Shown: in pieces, positions 1 through 11,079 of the stretch
Position numbering within the stretch: position 1 is the stretch's first letter
Layout: each line of letters starts with the position of its first letter
Source of the DNA: Coleophoma eucalyptorum
Taxonomy: Eukaryota > Ascomycota > Leotiomycetes > Helotiales > Dermateaceae
DNA length: 64,000 bases
Direction: 5' to 3'
Assembly: GCA_026120035.1 (NCBI GenBank)
Contig: JALRME010000002.1
Location: 1,612,001-1,676,000 of the forward strand
The notes under the pieces: generated by a model
The model's input: only the letters and a program-made list of their open reading frames with translations
Told to the model about the DNA's origin: nothing
Database searches by the model: none
Program-made: the position numbers and the translations under genes

Positions 1-156
1 ATAAGTGTTACATTTTGGAGGACTGAATCAGACAATTACTGTTCCAATGTTTTGATACGTCATGGATCTGATATGGAGCATTCTCTTGTATCTGGCCCGC
101 GGTAGCCTGACACTATTTGTCAATCAAAAGAGATCAAAATTGGAGCCCCACGGGAG

Positions 157-164
157 TATATAAA
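157..164 (+). promoter_or_regulatory. TATA box of the alcohol dehydrogenase gene
   Basis: TATATAAA lies about 100 bases before the ATG at 267. That spacing leaves room for a short 5' leader. The call rests on the exact motif and its position only. Confidence 0.5.
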
Positions 165-266
165 GTCGATGCTTCCCCAATCCCACCCATCCCACCCTAT
201 ACATTTCAAACTCAGTTCTTTGACAATCACTTGCCCGTTCTTCTAAACACTTACCAGATTCTCAAG

Positions 267-1453
267 ATGGCCGAAGTCAAATTTGCAGGATGGATGGGAT
301 TGGCACCAGACTCCGTCGACGGAAAGATGGTTTGGCAAGAATTTGAGCCAAAGACATTCGAGGAGACCGATATCGATATCAAGATCACTCACTGCGGTGT
401 CTGTGGTTCTGACCTGCACACTCTTCGCTCTGGATGGGGTGCTACGAACTACCCAGTCTGTGTCGGCCACGAAATCGTTGGAAAGGCTATCAGAGTCGGA
501 TCCAAAGTCAAGGATATCAAGGTCGGTGATCGCGTTGGTGTTGGAGCTCAATCGGGAGCCTGCTTGAACCAGAACGGCGACTGTGAAGCCTGCGCCGACT
601 CGTAAGTCTTGTTAAATGTATCACGTGATCACGAAACCTATTGACCAAGGCTCTAGATTGGCCCAGCATTGCCCTAAAGGTACTAGTACCTACAACTCTA
701 AGTGGCCTTCCGGGGAGAAGTCCTATGGTGGTTATGCCGACTACTGGCGTGGCAGCAGCTCATGCGTTGTCAAGATCCCAGATTCCATTCCATCTGATAT
801 TGCTGCACCTATGCTTTGCGGTGGTATCACTGCTTTCTCGCCTTTGACACAGCACAACGCAGGACCCAACACTCGTGTTGGTATAATCGGCGTTGGTGGA
901 TTGGGTCACTTTGGAATCATGGGTGCCAAGGCTCTTGGTTGCAAGAGCATTGTTGCTATCTCGAGAACAAGCTCAAAGAAGGAGGACGCTATGAAGATGG
1001 GAGCTACTGGCTTCATCGCTACCGCTGAGGAGGCCGATTGGTCTACCAAATATGCTGGAACTCTCGATTTGATCGTTTCCACCGTCTCTTCCTCCGATAT
1101 GCCTATTGCAGGTTATCTCAACCTTCTTGGTCTCAAGGGTAAATTCGTCCAAGTTGGAGCACCCGAAGACGGACTCTCATTCAATGGTAAGTTCACTTTC
1201 CTATCTATGAGTTCCAAAATCTAATTGATTGTTAGTCTTCGCTTTGATCATGAAGCGAGTCAGCATTGGAGGCAGTCTCATCGGCTCTCCCGATGACATT
1301 AGGCAAATGTTGGACCTTTTCGCCGAAAAGGGTGTCAAGACATGGAACGTTAACCGTCCAATTGAGGACGCTAACCAGGTCGTTCTAGATATGGAGGCAG
1401 GTAAGGCTAGATACCGTTATGTTTTGGTCAACCAAAAGCACATTGAGGCATAG
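267..1453 (+). CDS. NADP-dependent zinc alcohol dehydrogenase (cinnamyl-alcohol dehydrogenase / ADH6 type)
   Basis: Exons 267-601, 657-1186 and 1236-1453 give 360 residues, the usual length for the family. It should reduce aldehydes, including aromatic and branched ones, with NADPH in the cytosol. Visible features are the catalytic zinc motif CGVCGSDLH, the GHEIVG motif, four cysteines of the structural zinc lobe (the last one, in AQHC, comes after intron 1) and the dinucleotide-binding GVGGLGHFG. Both introns have GTAAGT-type donors, and joining them restores the family sequence (CADSLAQHCPK and FNVFALIM). The start at 267 is chosen because CAAGATGG is a good start context, the TATA box lies 100 bases upstream, and the open frame further upstream has no ATG. 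The exact substrate cannot be told from the sequence. Confidence 0.9.
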
Positions 1454-1980
1454 ATTTAATTTAGCGTATGGATGGGTAATGGGACATGATCATAGACTCT
1501 GGCATAACATAGACTGCTTCAGCGAGCGCCGAAATATTAAATGACTTTGAATGATACCAGAAGCTCTAAGGAGCTTTGAGTTCTTGCGCCGGTGACTGAA
1601 GTATTCTGGTTCTCACAAGTGTCGAACCGGTGGGTTAACAGTAACTAAATGCTCTCACCATTAAGTGTGCTGGAATAAGGTGGGCTTGGGACCGGGCCAT
1701 GTACAAATAAACCAATCATCCAGAAAACACTGGTACTAAATCCCGTGAACTTATCTGGCGTAATTAAAACTTTAACTCATCCGTAGCATTCGTAACAGTC
1801 TCCAAAATCCTTCCTTCGGACACTTCCTCATTGAGGAAAAGAGTCCCCGTGGGCTAACGCACGCACCAGTTCCTTATCTGTTTTGCTGACTAATCTCAAG
1901 TCACGGTCTCTGAATTTCGCGGGTGACATGATTCCCAAAAAGTTAGCAGAAGAACCTCCAGCTCATCCATAACCAACACA
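1454..1980. other. Intergenic: 3' end of the dehydrogenase and promoter of the H-protein gene
   Basis: No open frame with family features on either strand. It holds the 3' trailer of the dehydrogenase gene and the promoter and leader of the next gene. I see no repeat or RNA gene in it. Confidence 0.6.
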
Positions 1981-2594
1981 ATGGCTTCAATTGTCCGAAC
2001 CTTAAGGCCAGTCGCCTTCAGACTTAGCACCAGATCGAGCCAGGCTGTTGCACCATCATGGCGCGGAGCTTCAGCAAGTGTGCGCGCTTTCTCTGTATCC
2101 AGAGCTGGTAAGGAATCTCCTGCGTGGACTGATTGACTGCGGCTATTACCTTTTCCATCTGCATGTCGTAGCTAGACTATTTACTAACATATTATGCAGT
2201 TCAAGAGAAGAAGTACACTAAGGATCACGAATGGGTTGAGCTCTCTGATGACAAGACGACGGGCACGATCGGCATCTCAGAATACGCTGCTCACGCTCTT
2301 GGTGACGTCGTCTACGTCGAGCTCCCAACTACACCTATGGAGGTCGCCGCAGGTGACTCAATCGGCGCTGTGGAGTCAGTCAAGTCTGCTTCAGACATCA
2401 ACTCTCCCATTAGCTGCACTATTACCGCTGTCAACGATCTGTTGGAGGAGAAACCAGGAACTATCAACAAGGGCCCTGAGGATGAATCAAGTGCCGGCGG
2501 ATGGGTGGCTAAGATCGAGGTCAATGAAGTTGGTGTTAAGGATTTGGAGGGCTTGATGAGCGCTGCTGAGTACAAGGAGTTTACCGATGAGTAA
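1981..2594 (+). CDS. GCV3: Glycine cleavage system H protein, mitochondrial
   Basis: Exons 1981-2107 and 2200-2594 give 173 residues. The H protein carries the lipoyl arm that shuttles the aminomethyl group between the P, T and L proteins of the mitochondrial glycine cleavage complex. The first 42 residues, encoded by exon 1, are rich in Arg, Ser and Ala with no acidic residue, as expected of a mitochondrial presequence. The mature part begins near KYTKDHEWVEL, and the lipoylated lysine is Lys104 in ESVKSASD. The intron has a GTAAGG donor, an ACTAAC branch site and a GCAG acceptor, and splits a valine codon. The gene converges on the porphobilinogen deaminase gene, with about 200 bases between the two stops. 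Confidence 0.94.
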
Positions 2595-2802
2595 TCAAAA
2601 ATACATACAAGTGGGAAAGGTCGTCCCAAAGTGCACGACAGGAATTGCACCGTTCAACCGGCGGCGTTACATAAGGTGGTTAGGGTCATGCAAATGGGAT
2701 ATATATAGATGAGCAAACATGGTTGCAGTACCTCCCATAACTAGCATGCCAGCCATTCTATTCCCTATTTTCCTTTTACCAGAGACAAATGAAGAAATAA
2801 CC

Positions 2803-3879
2803 TTATGCGCCTCCAGCTTTTTCTATGACCGCGCGGTTGAGATTGATGGTTTCCAAAATCTTTCCTGCTCCCTTTTCAACCAAATCTTGAGCAAGTTTCA
2901 ATCCAAACTCGTCTGCGTCCTTGGTAGTTAAAACTTCGTCTAATCTTTGGGTTTCCACGCTCTCAGTTCCATCCAGACTGACAACTATACCCTTCATCAA
3001 CAGCTTTCCCTTCTCAAGCCATTCAGTCTCAACTCCAATGGGCACACTACAACCTCCCTCAAGTGTTCGCATCAAGCTTCGTTCTGCCGTACATGCGAGC
3101 CATGCACTTTCGTCAATCAGTCCCTTGAGTAACTTCGCAACCAGTTCGTCGCCCTCACGAATTTCCACACCTAAGGCACCTTGTCCAACTGCGTATAGGA
3201 CTCCGCCGCCTGGCGTCTTGGAGTCCAAAAGCTGGCTGATACGATCTCCCAGATCTAGTCTGACGATACCAGCAGCGGCCAATATTAAGCATGAATAATC
3301 CTCTCCGTCGTCAGAGTCCAGCTTGCCTAGCCTTGTGCCCAAGTTTCCTCGAACATTTCTGAATTCCAGATGTGGGTATGCTTTCCTCAATTGTGCGATC
3401 CTCCTCACACTGCTTGTTCCTACAATGGCACCTTTCGGTAAATCGGAAATCGTCTTGAAGTCCAATCCTTTCTTCATAATGACGGCATCCCTTGGGTCTT
3501 CTCTAGACATGATACATCCAATGACACACCCCTTCGGCAATTGTGTTGGCATGTCCTTCAGACTATGCACAATGAGATCCAGTCTCTTCTCCATCAAGCC
3601 AGCCTCCAATTCATGAGTCCACAAGCTCTTCGCGCCGAAATCATGGAGGGCTGTGACTTGGTTTTTGTCGCCCATGGTGCTCATGGCATGGATCTCATAC
3701 TCGTACTCGGGACATGCCTTCTGCAGGGCTTTCTGTACGATATCGGTCTGCTTGAGGGCAAGCAGTGATTTCCGGGTTCCAATGTGGATTACGGTTTTGC
3801 CTGTCTTTTCGGAAACGCTGGTGGTGGGATCAAGCGGTGCACGAGATGACGTAGATTCAAGCTGTTCATGGGTCGCCAT
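2803..3879 (-). CDS. HEM3: Porphobilinogen deaminase (hydroxymethylbilane synthase)
   Basis: A single exon of 358 residues. The enzyme joins four porphobilinogen molecules into hydroxymethylbilane in haem synthesis, in the cytosol. The catalytic aspartate lies in HSLKDMP (Asp109), the substrate-binding arginines in GTSSVRR (about 154-160) and RNVRGNLGTRL (about 174-184), and the cysteine that holds the dipyrromethane cofactor is Cys277 in EGGCSVPIG. About 30 residues precede the conserved VIHIGTRKS start; they are Ser/Thr-rich and not obviously a targeting signal. It is transcribed towards the H-protein gene. Confidence 0.95.
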   Translation of the reverse strand: MATHEQLESTSSRAPLDPTTSVSEKTGKTVIHIGTRKSLLALKQTDIVQKALQKACPEYEYEIHAMSTMGDKNQVTALHDFGAKSLWTHELEAGLMEKRLDLIVHSLKDMPTQLPKGCVIGCIMSREDPRDAVIMKKGLDFKTISDLPKGAIVGTSSVRRIAQLRKAYPHLEFRNVRGNLGTRLGKLDSDDGEDYSCLILAAAGIVRLDLGDRISQLLDSKTPGGGVLYAVGQGALGVEIREGDELVAKLLKGLIDESAWLACTAERSLMRTLEGGCSVPIGVETEWLEKGKLLMKGIVVSLDGTESVETQRLDEVLTTKDADEFGLKLAQDLVEKGAGKILETINLNRAVIEKAGGA

Positions 3880-4873
3880 CTTGAAAGGTAGGATTTTTGG
3901 CAGCGGCCTTGTGTATTCTGTACGGGTATTGAGCTTGGAGGAAGCTGTTTAAGGGAGTATCGGATCTCATAGTGGGGGATGAGAAGAGGGACATCGGATG
4001 GATTAACGTTTGAACGGGCCGAGGCCGAGACCGCAGGGCAGCTTTGTGCTCTGCCATAGTCCTGGTCACCAATTATGGTCTGCATAAGGTAACGAGTCCT
4101 TAAAGGGATCGGTCGAGTAAGGTACCTGAAATGCCGTCCTGCGAAATAAAAACATCAACATCTTCCTAGTCGACCGTGGTCTACCTTGAGAAATATCATC
4201 ATTCACCCTTACTGGTATCTCACCAAGAGTTTTCGTGGATTTCGCTTGCGACTCTGGTAGTCTTAGAGGAGTCTTCTGTTTGCCTCTGTGTAAATGTTGG
4301 TTCTTTTACAACGTTGATACGTTGAAGCCGTCGAAACTCATTTCACTGAGCTCCAGGAGTAGATCCTAACTGGAAGCACAGCTCTTGCGGCACATGGGTG
4401 AGCCTCACAGCACGAGAGAAACAAAGCTTGATAGAAACAGTGGGCATGCTGGCTGGATGGGGCGCAACTACCGTGGTACAGCACAGGAATTAAGCCGCGT
4501 CTTCATTCCCCACAAACCGTGCTCATGCTTCTGTCCAATACCACACAAGCTTTTCTTGTCTTGGTCAGCTTGTCATTTTCTTGCTTGGGTGGTCCCTTGA
4601 ACCTTCTTCGATCCTGCATGAAACAAAACATTTGTTCCTTGAATCTAACGCGCGTTCGGAGACTTCGGTATGGATCACCACAAATCTGAGAGCAAGTGCC
4701 GAAGAGGGTGCTGCTCCATCTAGATGGTGGATAATGTCTTCAGGCGAACCTGATGGTCATTTAATATAAGGACGAGCTGTCTCTTCTTTTTCAAAAGCTT
4801 GTCAGTTTCAGTTTCGCTATCCAGCTCGACATTTTCGTTCACGCTCTTTAACCTTTTAACCCTTTGTGCAATC
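3880..4873. other. Divergent promoter region between HEM3 and the lactonase gene
   Basis: About 1 kb between two divergently transcribed genes, so it must hold both promoters. It contains a copy of the AAGGTACCT-type motif near 4120 that recurs in other intergenic stretches of this window. The short open frames here have no recognisable features. Confidence 0.55.
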
Positions 4874-6099
4874 ATGCGTACACCCACTCCTGTTGCGCTC
4901 CTTGCCCTTGCCACGGCCGTGATGGGCGATGTTCATCAATTAATTGTCGGCACTTTTGGTACAGAATACCTATATACTTTGCAATTCGACGACCAGGCCT
5001 TGACTTTGGACCTGATTGGCAATACTTCGACTAATGCCCCCTCATCCTGGATTGCTTTAAGTGTTTGTTTACCGATTTAAGAAGTTCTCATTCTTTTTCT
5101 AATCCCTCTCTTGCAGCATGACAAGAAGAATCTCTACGGAACCTCTACAAACATTCCCACAGGATACGTCAGCTATACCTTGAATAATGCCACCGACATT
5201 GTTTACAACACGAACGTCACAATTGGCGGTGATTGCCAGAGTTCCAAGTCCATCTTCGTGGTTGCAGCGTCTGAGCCTCCGTATGCTGTCTATGGTACCC
5301 CGTTTGGGGGAACTGCAGACTGTGGAAGTGTCATGTCCGTTGATGCTGATGGAGTAATCTCCGGAATGGAACAGAACTATACCTATTCTTCCAGCTCCGG
5401 TGTCCACGGCATGGTCTTAAACCCAACCAACACCTTCCTTTACTCCTCGGATGATACAGGAAACGCTCTTTGGACTCATAGTATCGATCAGACTACCGGA
5501 GAGGTTACCTACGTGGCAAACATAAGCGGGCCGTCCACTGGCTCTGATCCCCGACATGTTGCCATTTCCCCATCGGGAGAGTATTTGTATGTGGTCTTGG
5601 AGGGAGCTAATGAGTTGGCTCAATACTCGATTGACAATGCTACTGGCATTCCGTCGTTCGACAACGTAACCTACCCTCTTATTCCATCTAGTAAGGCTTA
5701 TCCTATTCCAATTCTAGATTCAAACTAAATATTACCCTAGATGCGACATCCTCATCCTATTGGTCTGATGAAGTAGCTGTCTCTTTTTCGGGCAATTATC
5801 TCTGGGCCACTTCGCGTGGGCGCACCACCGACACCACGGGGTACATCTCAGTTTTCTCTCTCTCAGCCGCGGGAGAAATCACCCAGCAGATGTTCCTTAC
5901 TGCTACAACCTCAGGCGGTGGTACTGCAAACTCAGTAGCTCCCAGTGGCTTCTCTGACAAGTGGGCCGCGTTGACTGACAGCGAGACTGGATTCGTTGAG
6001 ATCTGGGAACTTGCTGCAAACGGAAGTGCTGCGAGTGTCGTCGCTCACTTGGATTTGGTTGACGGTGGATGCTGTGCTAATGCTGTCTGGTACAGCTAG
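4874..6099 (+). CDS. Secreted lactonase-like seven-bladed beta-propeller (6-phosphogluconolactonase / carboxy-cis,cis-muconate cyclase family)
   Basis: Exons 4874-5062, 5117-5690 and 5741-6099 give 373 residues. A signal peptide of about 18 residues (MRTPTPVALLALATAVMG) sends it to the secretory pathway. It contains HQLIVGTFGTEYLYTL, SHDKKNLYG, a GVHGMVLNPTNTFLYSSD blade and DPRHVAISPSGEYLYVV, which are the blade motifs of fungal lactonase-fold proteins. The C-terminal WAALTDSETGFVEIWEL also fits. Several N-x-S/T sites suggest N-glycosylation. Secreted members of this family are mostly uncharacterised, so the reaction is not assigned. Intron 1 has a weaker GTTTGT donor, but the phase-0 join to the CATGACAAG exon fits the family. 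The start at 4874 is chosen because the signal peptide begins there. Confidence 0.85.
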
Positions 6100-6888
6100 A
6101 TCACTCAATGGAAATACAATAACAGATGGTCGATAGCTAAGAACTGCTTCAATGATTGCGTGTAATAAACCAAAAATTGGTGACTGAATATAAGTCGGTT
6201 TGGTAATTCCGAATGGTCCAGTAATTGAAATAATCCCATCAAAGAAGATATCTATACCTTCAATCTCTAGTTCTAGATTCTAGGACGACCAACATGTATG
6301 TCACTCGGCACGACATCGGGGTTGGGTTGGGTTTTGCCAGAGCTCGCTTAACTTACCTTAGCCTTGATCCGACTTAACTTCTTGACCAAGGTACAGCGGC
6401 AGCAGTGACCTCGAGAGCACAATAGCTCAATCGATGAGCATCAGCCTCCTCCACTTATAGAATCTAACCCGTCCCACCCATCTGCCAAGAAACGTGCGAG
6501 ATTAAGTAGCTACGGAACCATCACAAATCCCACTACCCGAAATAAGCTTTGATCTTACGGTACATAGCTCGCGCCTACTACCTCATCCGTGCTCCCTGAG
6601 CCAAACAAACCTCCCCCCCTCCCTATTTTTTTCTCGGATAAATCAGGTCCAAATTTCGAATCCACTCCCGTCTCCGCATCATCCAAACAAAGCAGCACAC
6701 AAACGAAAACGCGTGAAAAGAGAAAAAAAAGGGGGGAAGGAGGAGGAGGAGGAGGAGGAGGAGGAGGAAGGGATAATAATATTATGACGTAAACAAAATG
6801 TGAGCTTTGTAAGTAACAGCCAAAAAAGATAATTTGGATGTGGTGCAAAATAAAATCACAAAAAAGACAAAAAAAGAAAGAATAAACT
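6100..6888. other. Intergenic with a purine microsatellite
   Basis: No coding frame with family features. It holds the lactonase 3' trailer, a C-rich stretch near 6610-6620 and an AGG microsatellite described separately. The T-rich strand next to the tRNA is its likely polymerase III stop. Confidence 0.6.
6738..6767. repeat. (AGG)10 microsatellite
   Basis: Ten or so uninterrupted AGG units follow an A8-G6 run. On the minus strand this is a CCT tract. It does not encode a repeat in any gene I can support. Confidence 0.85.
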
Positions 6889-7004
6889 CGACGGTGACAG
6901 GATTCGAACCTGTGCTCCCGAAAGAATGTGATAAGCTTGATACAAGGACTGTGAAAGTCTTGTAAATTCTAGTCACACGCATTAGACCACTCTGCCACAC
7001 CGCC
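6889..7004 (-). tRNA. tRNA-Ser (anticodon AGA) with an intron of about 34 bases
   Basis: Read on the minus strand, 7004-6998 and 6896-6890 form a seven-pair acceptor stem with one G-U, followed by discriminator G at 6889. The A box is TGGCAGAGTGG and the B box is GGTTCGAATCC. The anticodon stem TGTGA/TCACA (6977-6973 with 6931-6927) encloses the loop C-T-AGA-A, interrupted after position 37 by an intron at 6966-6933. The long variable arm (6926-6914) and G73 are serine tRNA traits. Without the intron the RNA is 82 bases. Long T runs follow within 30 bases and should stop polymerase III. The anticodon bases are 6970-6968. Confidence 0.93.
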
Positions 7005-7765
7005 TGTTGAATGTATTCGATGCAGATAATTTAGTTATTTCATTTTATATTAGGGCTTTCAGAGGGGGGGTGCTGTATAAATTTGTTTTAAATGAAAAGA
7101 GGGGGAATTAAAAGGGGGGGGGGTCCCTTTGGACATAACCCAAATGGTTCGCTAGGGAGAACCACGTTTCTTTTTACGGTGTCGTGATTCACGAGATATA
7201 TATGAAAGTAATGTGAATTATATGCTCGTGATCAGTCGCGATGATTCTTCTGCTGTACTTCTAGAAATTTCTGTTGTTATTTTTCAACATTTTGGCCTGG
7301 AAAATCTCGGACACTATGCCAGCGAGTTCTGGGACCACAATGGTATGTAGTGGCAGAACAGACACAATCCTATATTTTTCTTTTCAAAGAAGAAGAATAA
7401 ACCACATTCCGTTACATGACATTCAGGTATGCGCGCTTAAAGCTTTCATGGCCAATGGCTTTCCGCTTCGTCTTAGCATCGGGATGGGAAACCATAATGC
7501 CAAATAAAAACTTGGATGTCTTTGCTGCAAAGGAAACCTACACCTTAATACACTTGGGGCGTTTTTAGTTTTCGTAGCTAGTCACGTATCAAAGATGCAA
7601 TTTATGAAATGTATGTATTTCTGAGCAAGGTACCTTACGGTACTCTTCTAAGCCGTTGGGCCATCCGTCATCCAAGCATCTGGGCATCTATATCACCCAA
7701 TGACATTGATTCACATGAAATAACTAGGCTATATTGAAGCTCCAAAGCGATAAATTATACGTTCC
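7005..7765. other. Intergenic: tRNA upstream flank and 3' trailer of the RNase gene
   Basis: No supported gene. It has two G homopolymer runs (about 7061-7070 and 7117-7126) and a GGTACCTTACGGTAC element near 7629, a palindrome-like motif that recurs in this window. Confidence 0.55.
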
Positions 7766-9234
7766 CTAAATACTCTGCCACGAGAACTGTACTTCAACAC
7801 TACCCGAGGAAGTCGAGACTTGCTCCTGGGTAGTCCCGCTTGGGACTGCAGATGCATAGAAGGTGATGCTGCCATCATATGCGAGATATCCTCCGCTTGC
7901 CTGAATCCAAGGTTGTCAGCATTCCCTCAAATGATCTCCAAGAATAAAACTCACGGTAAAGACTGTAGCAGTCACGCCAGAAGCACAGGTGAAAGTTGAG
8001 CTAGAGATTCCACAACTGCCCTTACTGGAGGTCAGGGTGAAACCAGAGCCTTTCCACTTGTTAGTGCGGATAAAACGGGGTGGTAATTCAGAGCTTACCG
8101 GATGCCGTAGCAGTATATGTGGCGCAAGTACCAGTAGTATACCAGGTACCAGCGCTGATCAGACAGCCGTCTGTGCTACCACTGGTGACAGCATTGAGAT
8201 AACCTTTTCCGGAGAAGCTGCCAGTGCTTGTGGAAGTAGCAGTAGTTGTGGTCTTGGTAGCAGTCCCAGTGGTTGTAGCTGTAGCTGTAGCGCCAGTCTT
8301 AGGGAGATATTTGATACCCGTTGACGGACAGCTGGACTTCGACCCATCTACACGACGTAAGTATTCAAGGCCGCGGTACATGATATGTCCTCACCTGGAT
8401 TTGTTGGCACGAAAGTTCCGGTCTGAATGGATCCCTGGACGTTGTATGAATACCAGATTTCATCCAGGGCGGAACTACTGCAGGAAATAATAACGTCGTA
8501 GCCAAAGCCTGCCTTCAGAGCTGCAAGAATGGCGGCTGAAGTGTAAGTTGCCGTGCTTGAAGGCACAATACCTGCATCAGACAACCACTTTATTTATATT
8601 CAGTATTTATTACTAGATCAGGTGATCTTCCACTTACTGTATAACTGGGCAAGGTCTTGAACAAATCTACAGTCTTCTGGAAGAAATCTGGAACTTCCTG
8701 GGTTGGAGTGTAGCCAGTATAGCAATCTGTCTCTAGAGTGCTGATGCAGGTTCCATGCTTACCCCACTCATGCTCCCAGAAAGACTCGTCGTCGCCGCTG
8801 TAGTCTTTCCAGTAGGTGTTCATATATGACAGCAGGTCTGTCTTGCCGAAACCTTCCAGAATACTAGTGATGTTGGTATACTCACGAGCACTATCGCAGT
8901 TTGAGTCGTATGTGCCATCACAATGATCTGGCCACAGCCCATGGATAGTCCAGGAATCAGAGGGACCTACTTTGTATGAGAATTGCGTTCAAGGGCTCAT
9001 CGATAAAGCGGGAGGGAGTATAGTATAAATCTCACCAGTGACTGGGTCAGTATCCCAGAACTGAGTTTGCAACAATTGTCCACCCGGAGCGTTAAAGCAA
9101 CAGAGGTCAGAGACCACGGTTGTATTTTGGCAACTCAACTGAGGATTGGAGCATGTCTTTGCAACCCCCAAAGCTTGCGTGATGGGAGACAGAACGAAGG
9201 CCGAAAGAACTGCCTGTGCTAGGAAAGAAGGCAT
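7766..9234 (-). CDS. Secreted ribonuclease T2 with a C-terminal extension domain
   Basis: Six exons: 9036-9234, 8638-8966, 8395-8587, 8099-8347, 7955-8049 and 7766-7900, giving 399 residues. RNase T2 enzymes cut single-stranded RNA at acidic pH in the medium or vacuole. A signal peptide starts at MPSFLAQAV. Both active-site blocks are present: WTIHGLWPDHC (CAS I) and FWEHEWGKHGTC (CAS II). After the catalytic domain a Thr/Ser-rich linker (TATATTTGTATKTTTTA) leads to a C-terminal domain of about 110 residues, as in some fungal T2 enzymes. Intron 2 (8588-8637) ends in a less common AAG acceptor, chosen because it restores PSYTWLSDAGIVPS. An upstream in-frame Met at 9288 is less likely, since it would put seventeen more residues before the signal peptide and lies about 20 bases from the TATA-like tract. 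Confidence 0.9.
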
Positions 9235-10055
9235 TGTGAGGGAAGCACCGTCAGGAAGAGAATGCTGGACTGACTGCTGCAATTCCAACCCAGATCCCCA
9301 GATATATATATCGAGGCTTGGCCCTCTCCCTCTCCTCGACCCTTTTGGCTATCTTACGATAAGGGCCATTGAAAGCACCGCGTGCCATGCTCGGAACTCA
9401 GCAGCTCAATGGAGAAGGAGAGGCAACGAGCACGGGAAGGGAGTTCAGGGCTGTGACGCTTCTCATAGGCTCTTTGGAAATCACGACGGCGCTCATTTCA
9501 GGGTTTGCGGGAGGCTAAAGATGCTTAAATGCTTGGCCCGATCGCAGTCGAATGGAAGGCGCCGATGATGGGCTCAACTCAGCCCGGCACAAACAAGATT
9601 CCTTCTTGAGATCCGCAATTCGATGCAGGGCGTCTAATTATTTGCGGAGCCGTGGGAAAGAAGGTCAAGTTCTGGCAGGTCATTGGAAAGTTGGAAAGAA
9701 GGGACCGGCGCATCGTATAGAACCTTCCACTTTCGGAACGATAAGATGCAGGCTTGTAAAGTACCGAGGTGGCTTCAGTGGATTTCGCACGGCGCAAACT
9801 TCCGCATCTCCCGTTCTCCTTGTCTATTCGACCAGGCTGTCGTCTTCTTCTTCCTCTTCTTCAGGATAACTCTGAATGAAGATATACTTCAACGGCCGCG
9901 AGAACCAAGCCCACCACCACGAGAAGGAGAGCTTAGAAACAAGCTCGGTGACATCATCCAGTCACTAGCTTCTTAGATCAGCCAGTAGATCAACCCATTC
10001 TCCGCATTGAGAAAGCACCGGCACAGGATATGGCAAAGCTGGAGTTGCCGTGTCA
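9235..10055. other. Divergent promoter region between RNase T2 and the class II aldolase
   Basis: No supported coding sequence. It holds the TATA-like tract of the RNase gene and a TCTTCTTCTTCC pyrimidine stretch at about 9840-9863. The open frames on both strands have no family features. Confidence 0.55.
9302..9311 (-). promoter_or_regulatory. TATA-like tract of the RNase T2 gene
   Basis: An alternating TATATATAT tract lies about 70 bases before the ATG at 9234 on the minus strand. The position fits a TATA box with transcription starting between it and the ATG. Confidence 0.4.
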
Positions 10056-11079
10056 ATGCCCACTTTTACTCCTTTGAAACAACCTTTTTGGCAGGTTATT
10101 TATCGTGAAATCCTAGGTAAGATGGATATAGTCGAGGTAAGGAACAATTCCTTAGGCGGACTACACTTCTTTTATATTTTGACGGTTGTGAACCACGGCT
10201 GTTGTTTTCTAACGCATGCTCAGCTACATTCTATGCTCATCACAGCAAATCACATTCTTCACTACAATAAAGTCCTCGATGCCTACGGACATATCTCCGT
10301 TCGCCACCCTTCAGATCCCAATGTATTCATCATGTCTGCCTCGGTTGCGCCAGCACTTGTGTCTTGTTCTGAAGACTTGATTGAATATCATGTGACAGGT
10401 GCCGCGCCTGTCGCATCAACTGCTAAGAAGGGATTTCAAGAACGATTCATCCATAGCGAGATATATAAAAGATTTCCCGAGATCAACTCTGTTGTGCACA
10501 GTCATTCGGAATCAGTGTTACCGTATACGATGAATGGTGTTCCTATGCGTCCTGCTTTCCATGTGGCTGGCTTCCTGGGTAGGTGCATCGATCATAGTCA
10601 CTCGCCGGCACTTGACAAGGCTAATCAAACAAGGCATTCATACGCCGGTTTGGGATATCTCAGGACTGTATGAATCGGACGATCATATGGACATGCTTGT
10701 CAATAGCATAGATTTTGGTTCTTCACTTGCCGCTGCTTTCAGTACAGATGAGGTCCAACCTCATAAGCATGATCATAATGTCGTACTGATGGCTAACCAT
10801 GGCTTCTCGGCGGTCGGTAGAGATATTCAACAAGCTGTCTATCGGGCGATCTACACAACCGTCAATGCTAATGTACAATCAAATGCTATACAATTGAGAA
10901 ACGCCTTCACGGCATCCGGACAGCCGACTGCGGAACTACGTTATCTCACTCCCGAGCAGACGATCGGAACAATGAAGTTCAATGATAATTCGCAGTCTCG
11001 ACCTTGGGAGCTTTGGGTCCGTGAAGTCGAAGCCTGTCCGCTGTACGTGCGCAAAGACAGCCAGGCCCGAGGAGAGTAA
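10056..11079 (+). CDS. Class II aldolase/adducin family protein
   Basis: Exons 10056-10136, 10224-10578 and 10634-11079 give 293 residues. The family includes zinc-dependent aldolases and decarboxylases acting on phosphorylated or hydroxy-acid substrates; the substrate here is unknown. LITANHILHYNKVLDAYGHISVRHP starts the domain. The zinc histidines lie in VVHSHSE and MANHGFSAVG, and GIHTPVWDIS is typical of fungal members. Intron 1 (87 bases) has a GTAAGG donor and a TTCTAAC branch site but no stop in frame, so an unspliced message would add 29 residues. The start is uncertain: an in-frame ATG at 10122 would also give a family-like N terminus. No targeting signal is clear. Confidence 0.82.

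Noticed and set aside
9235..9288. Upstream Met for the RNase T2 protein
   Set aside because: It would bury the signal peptide 18 residues in and leave almost no space to the TATA-like tract.
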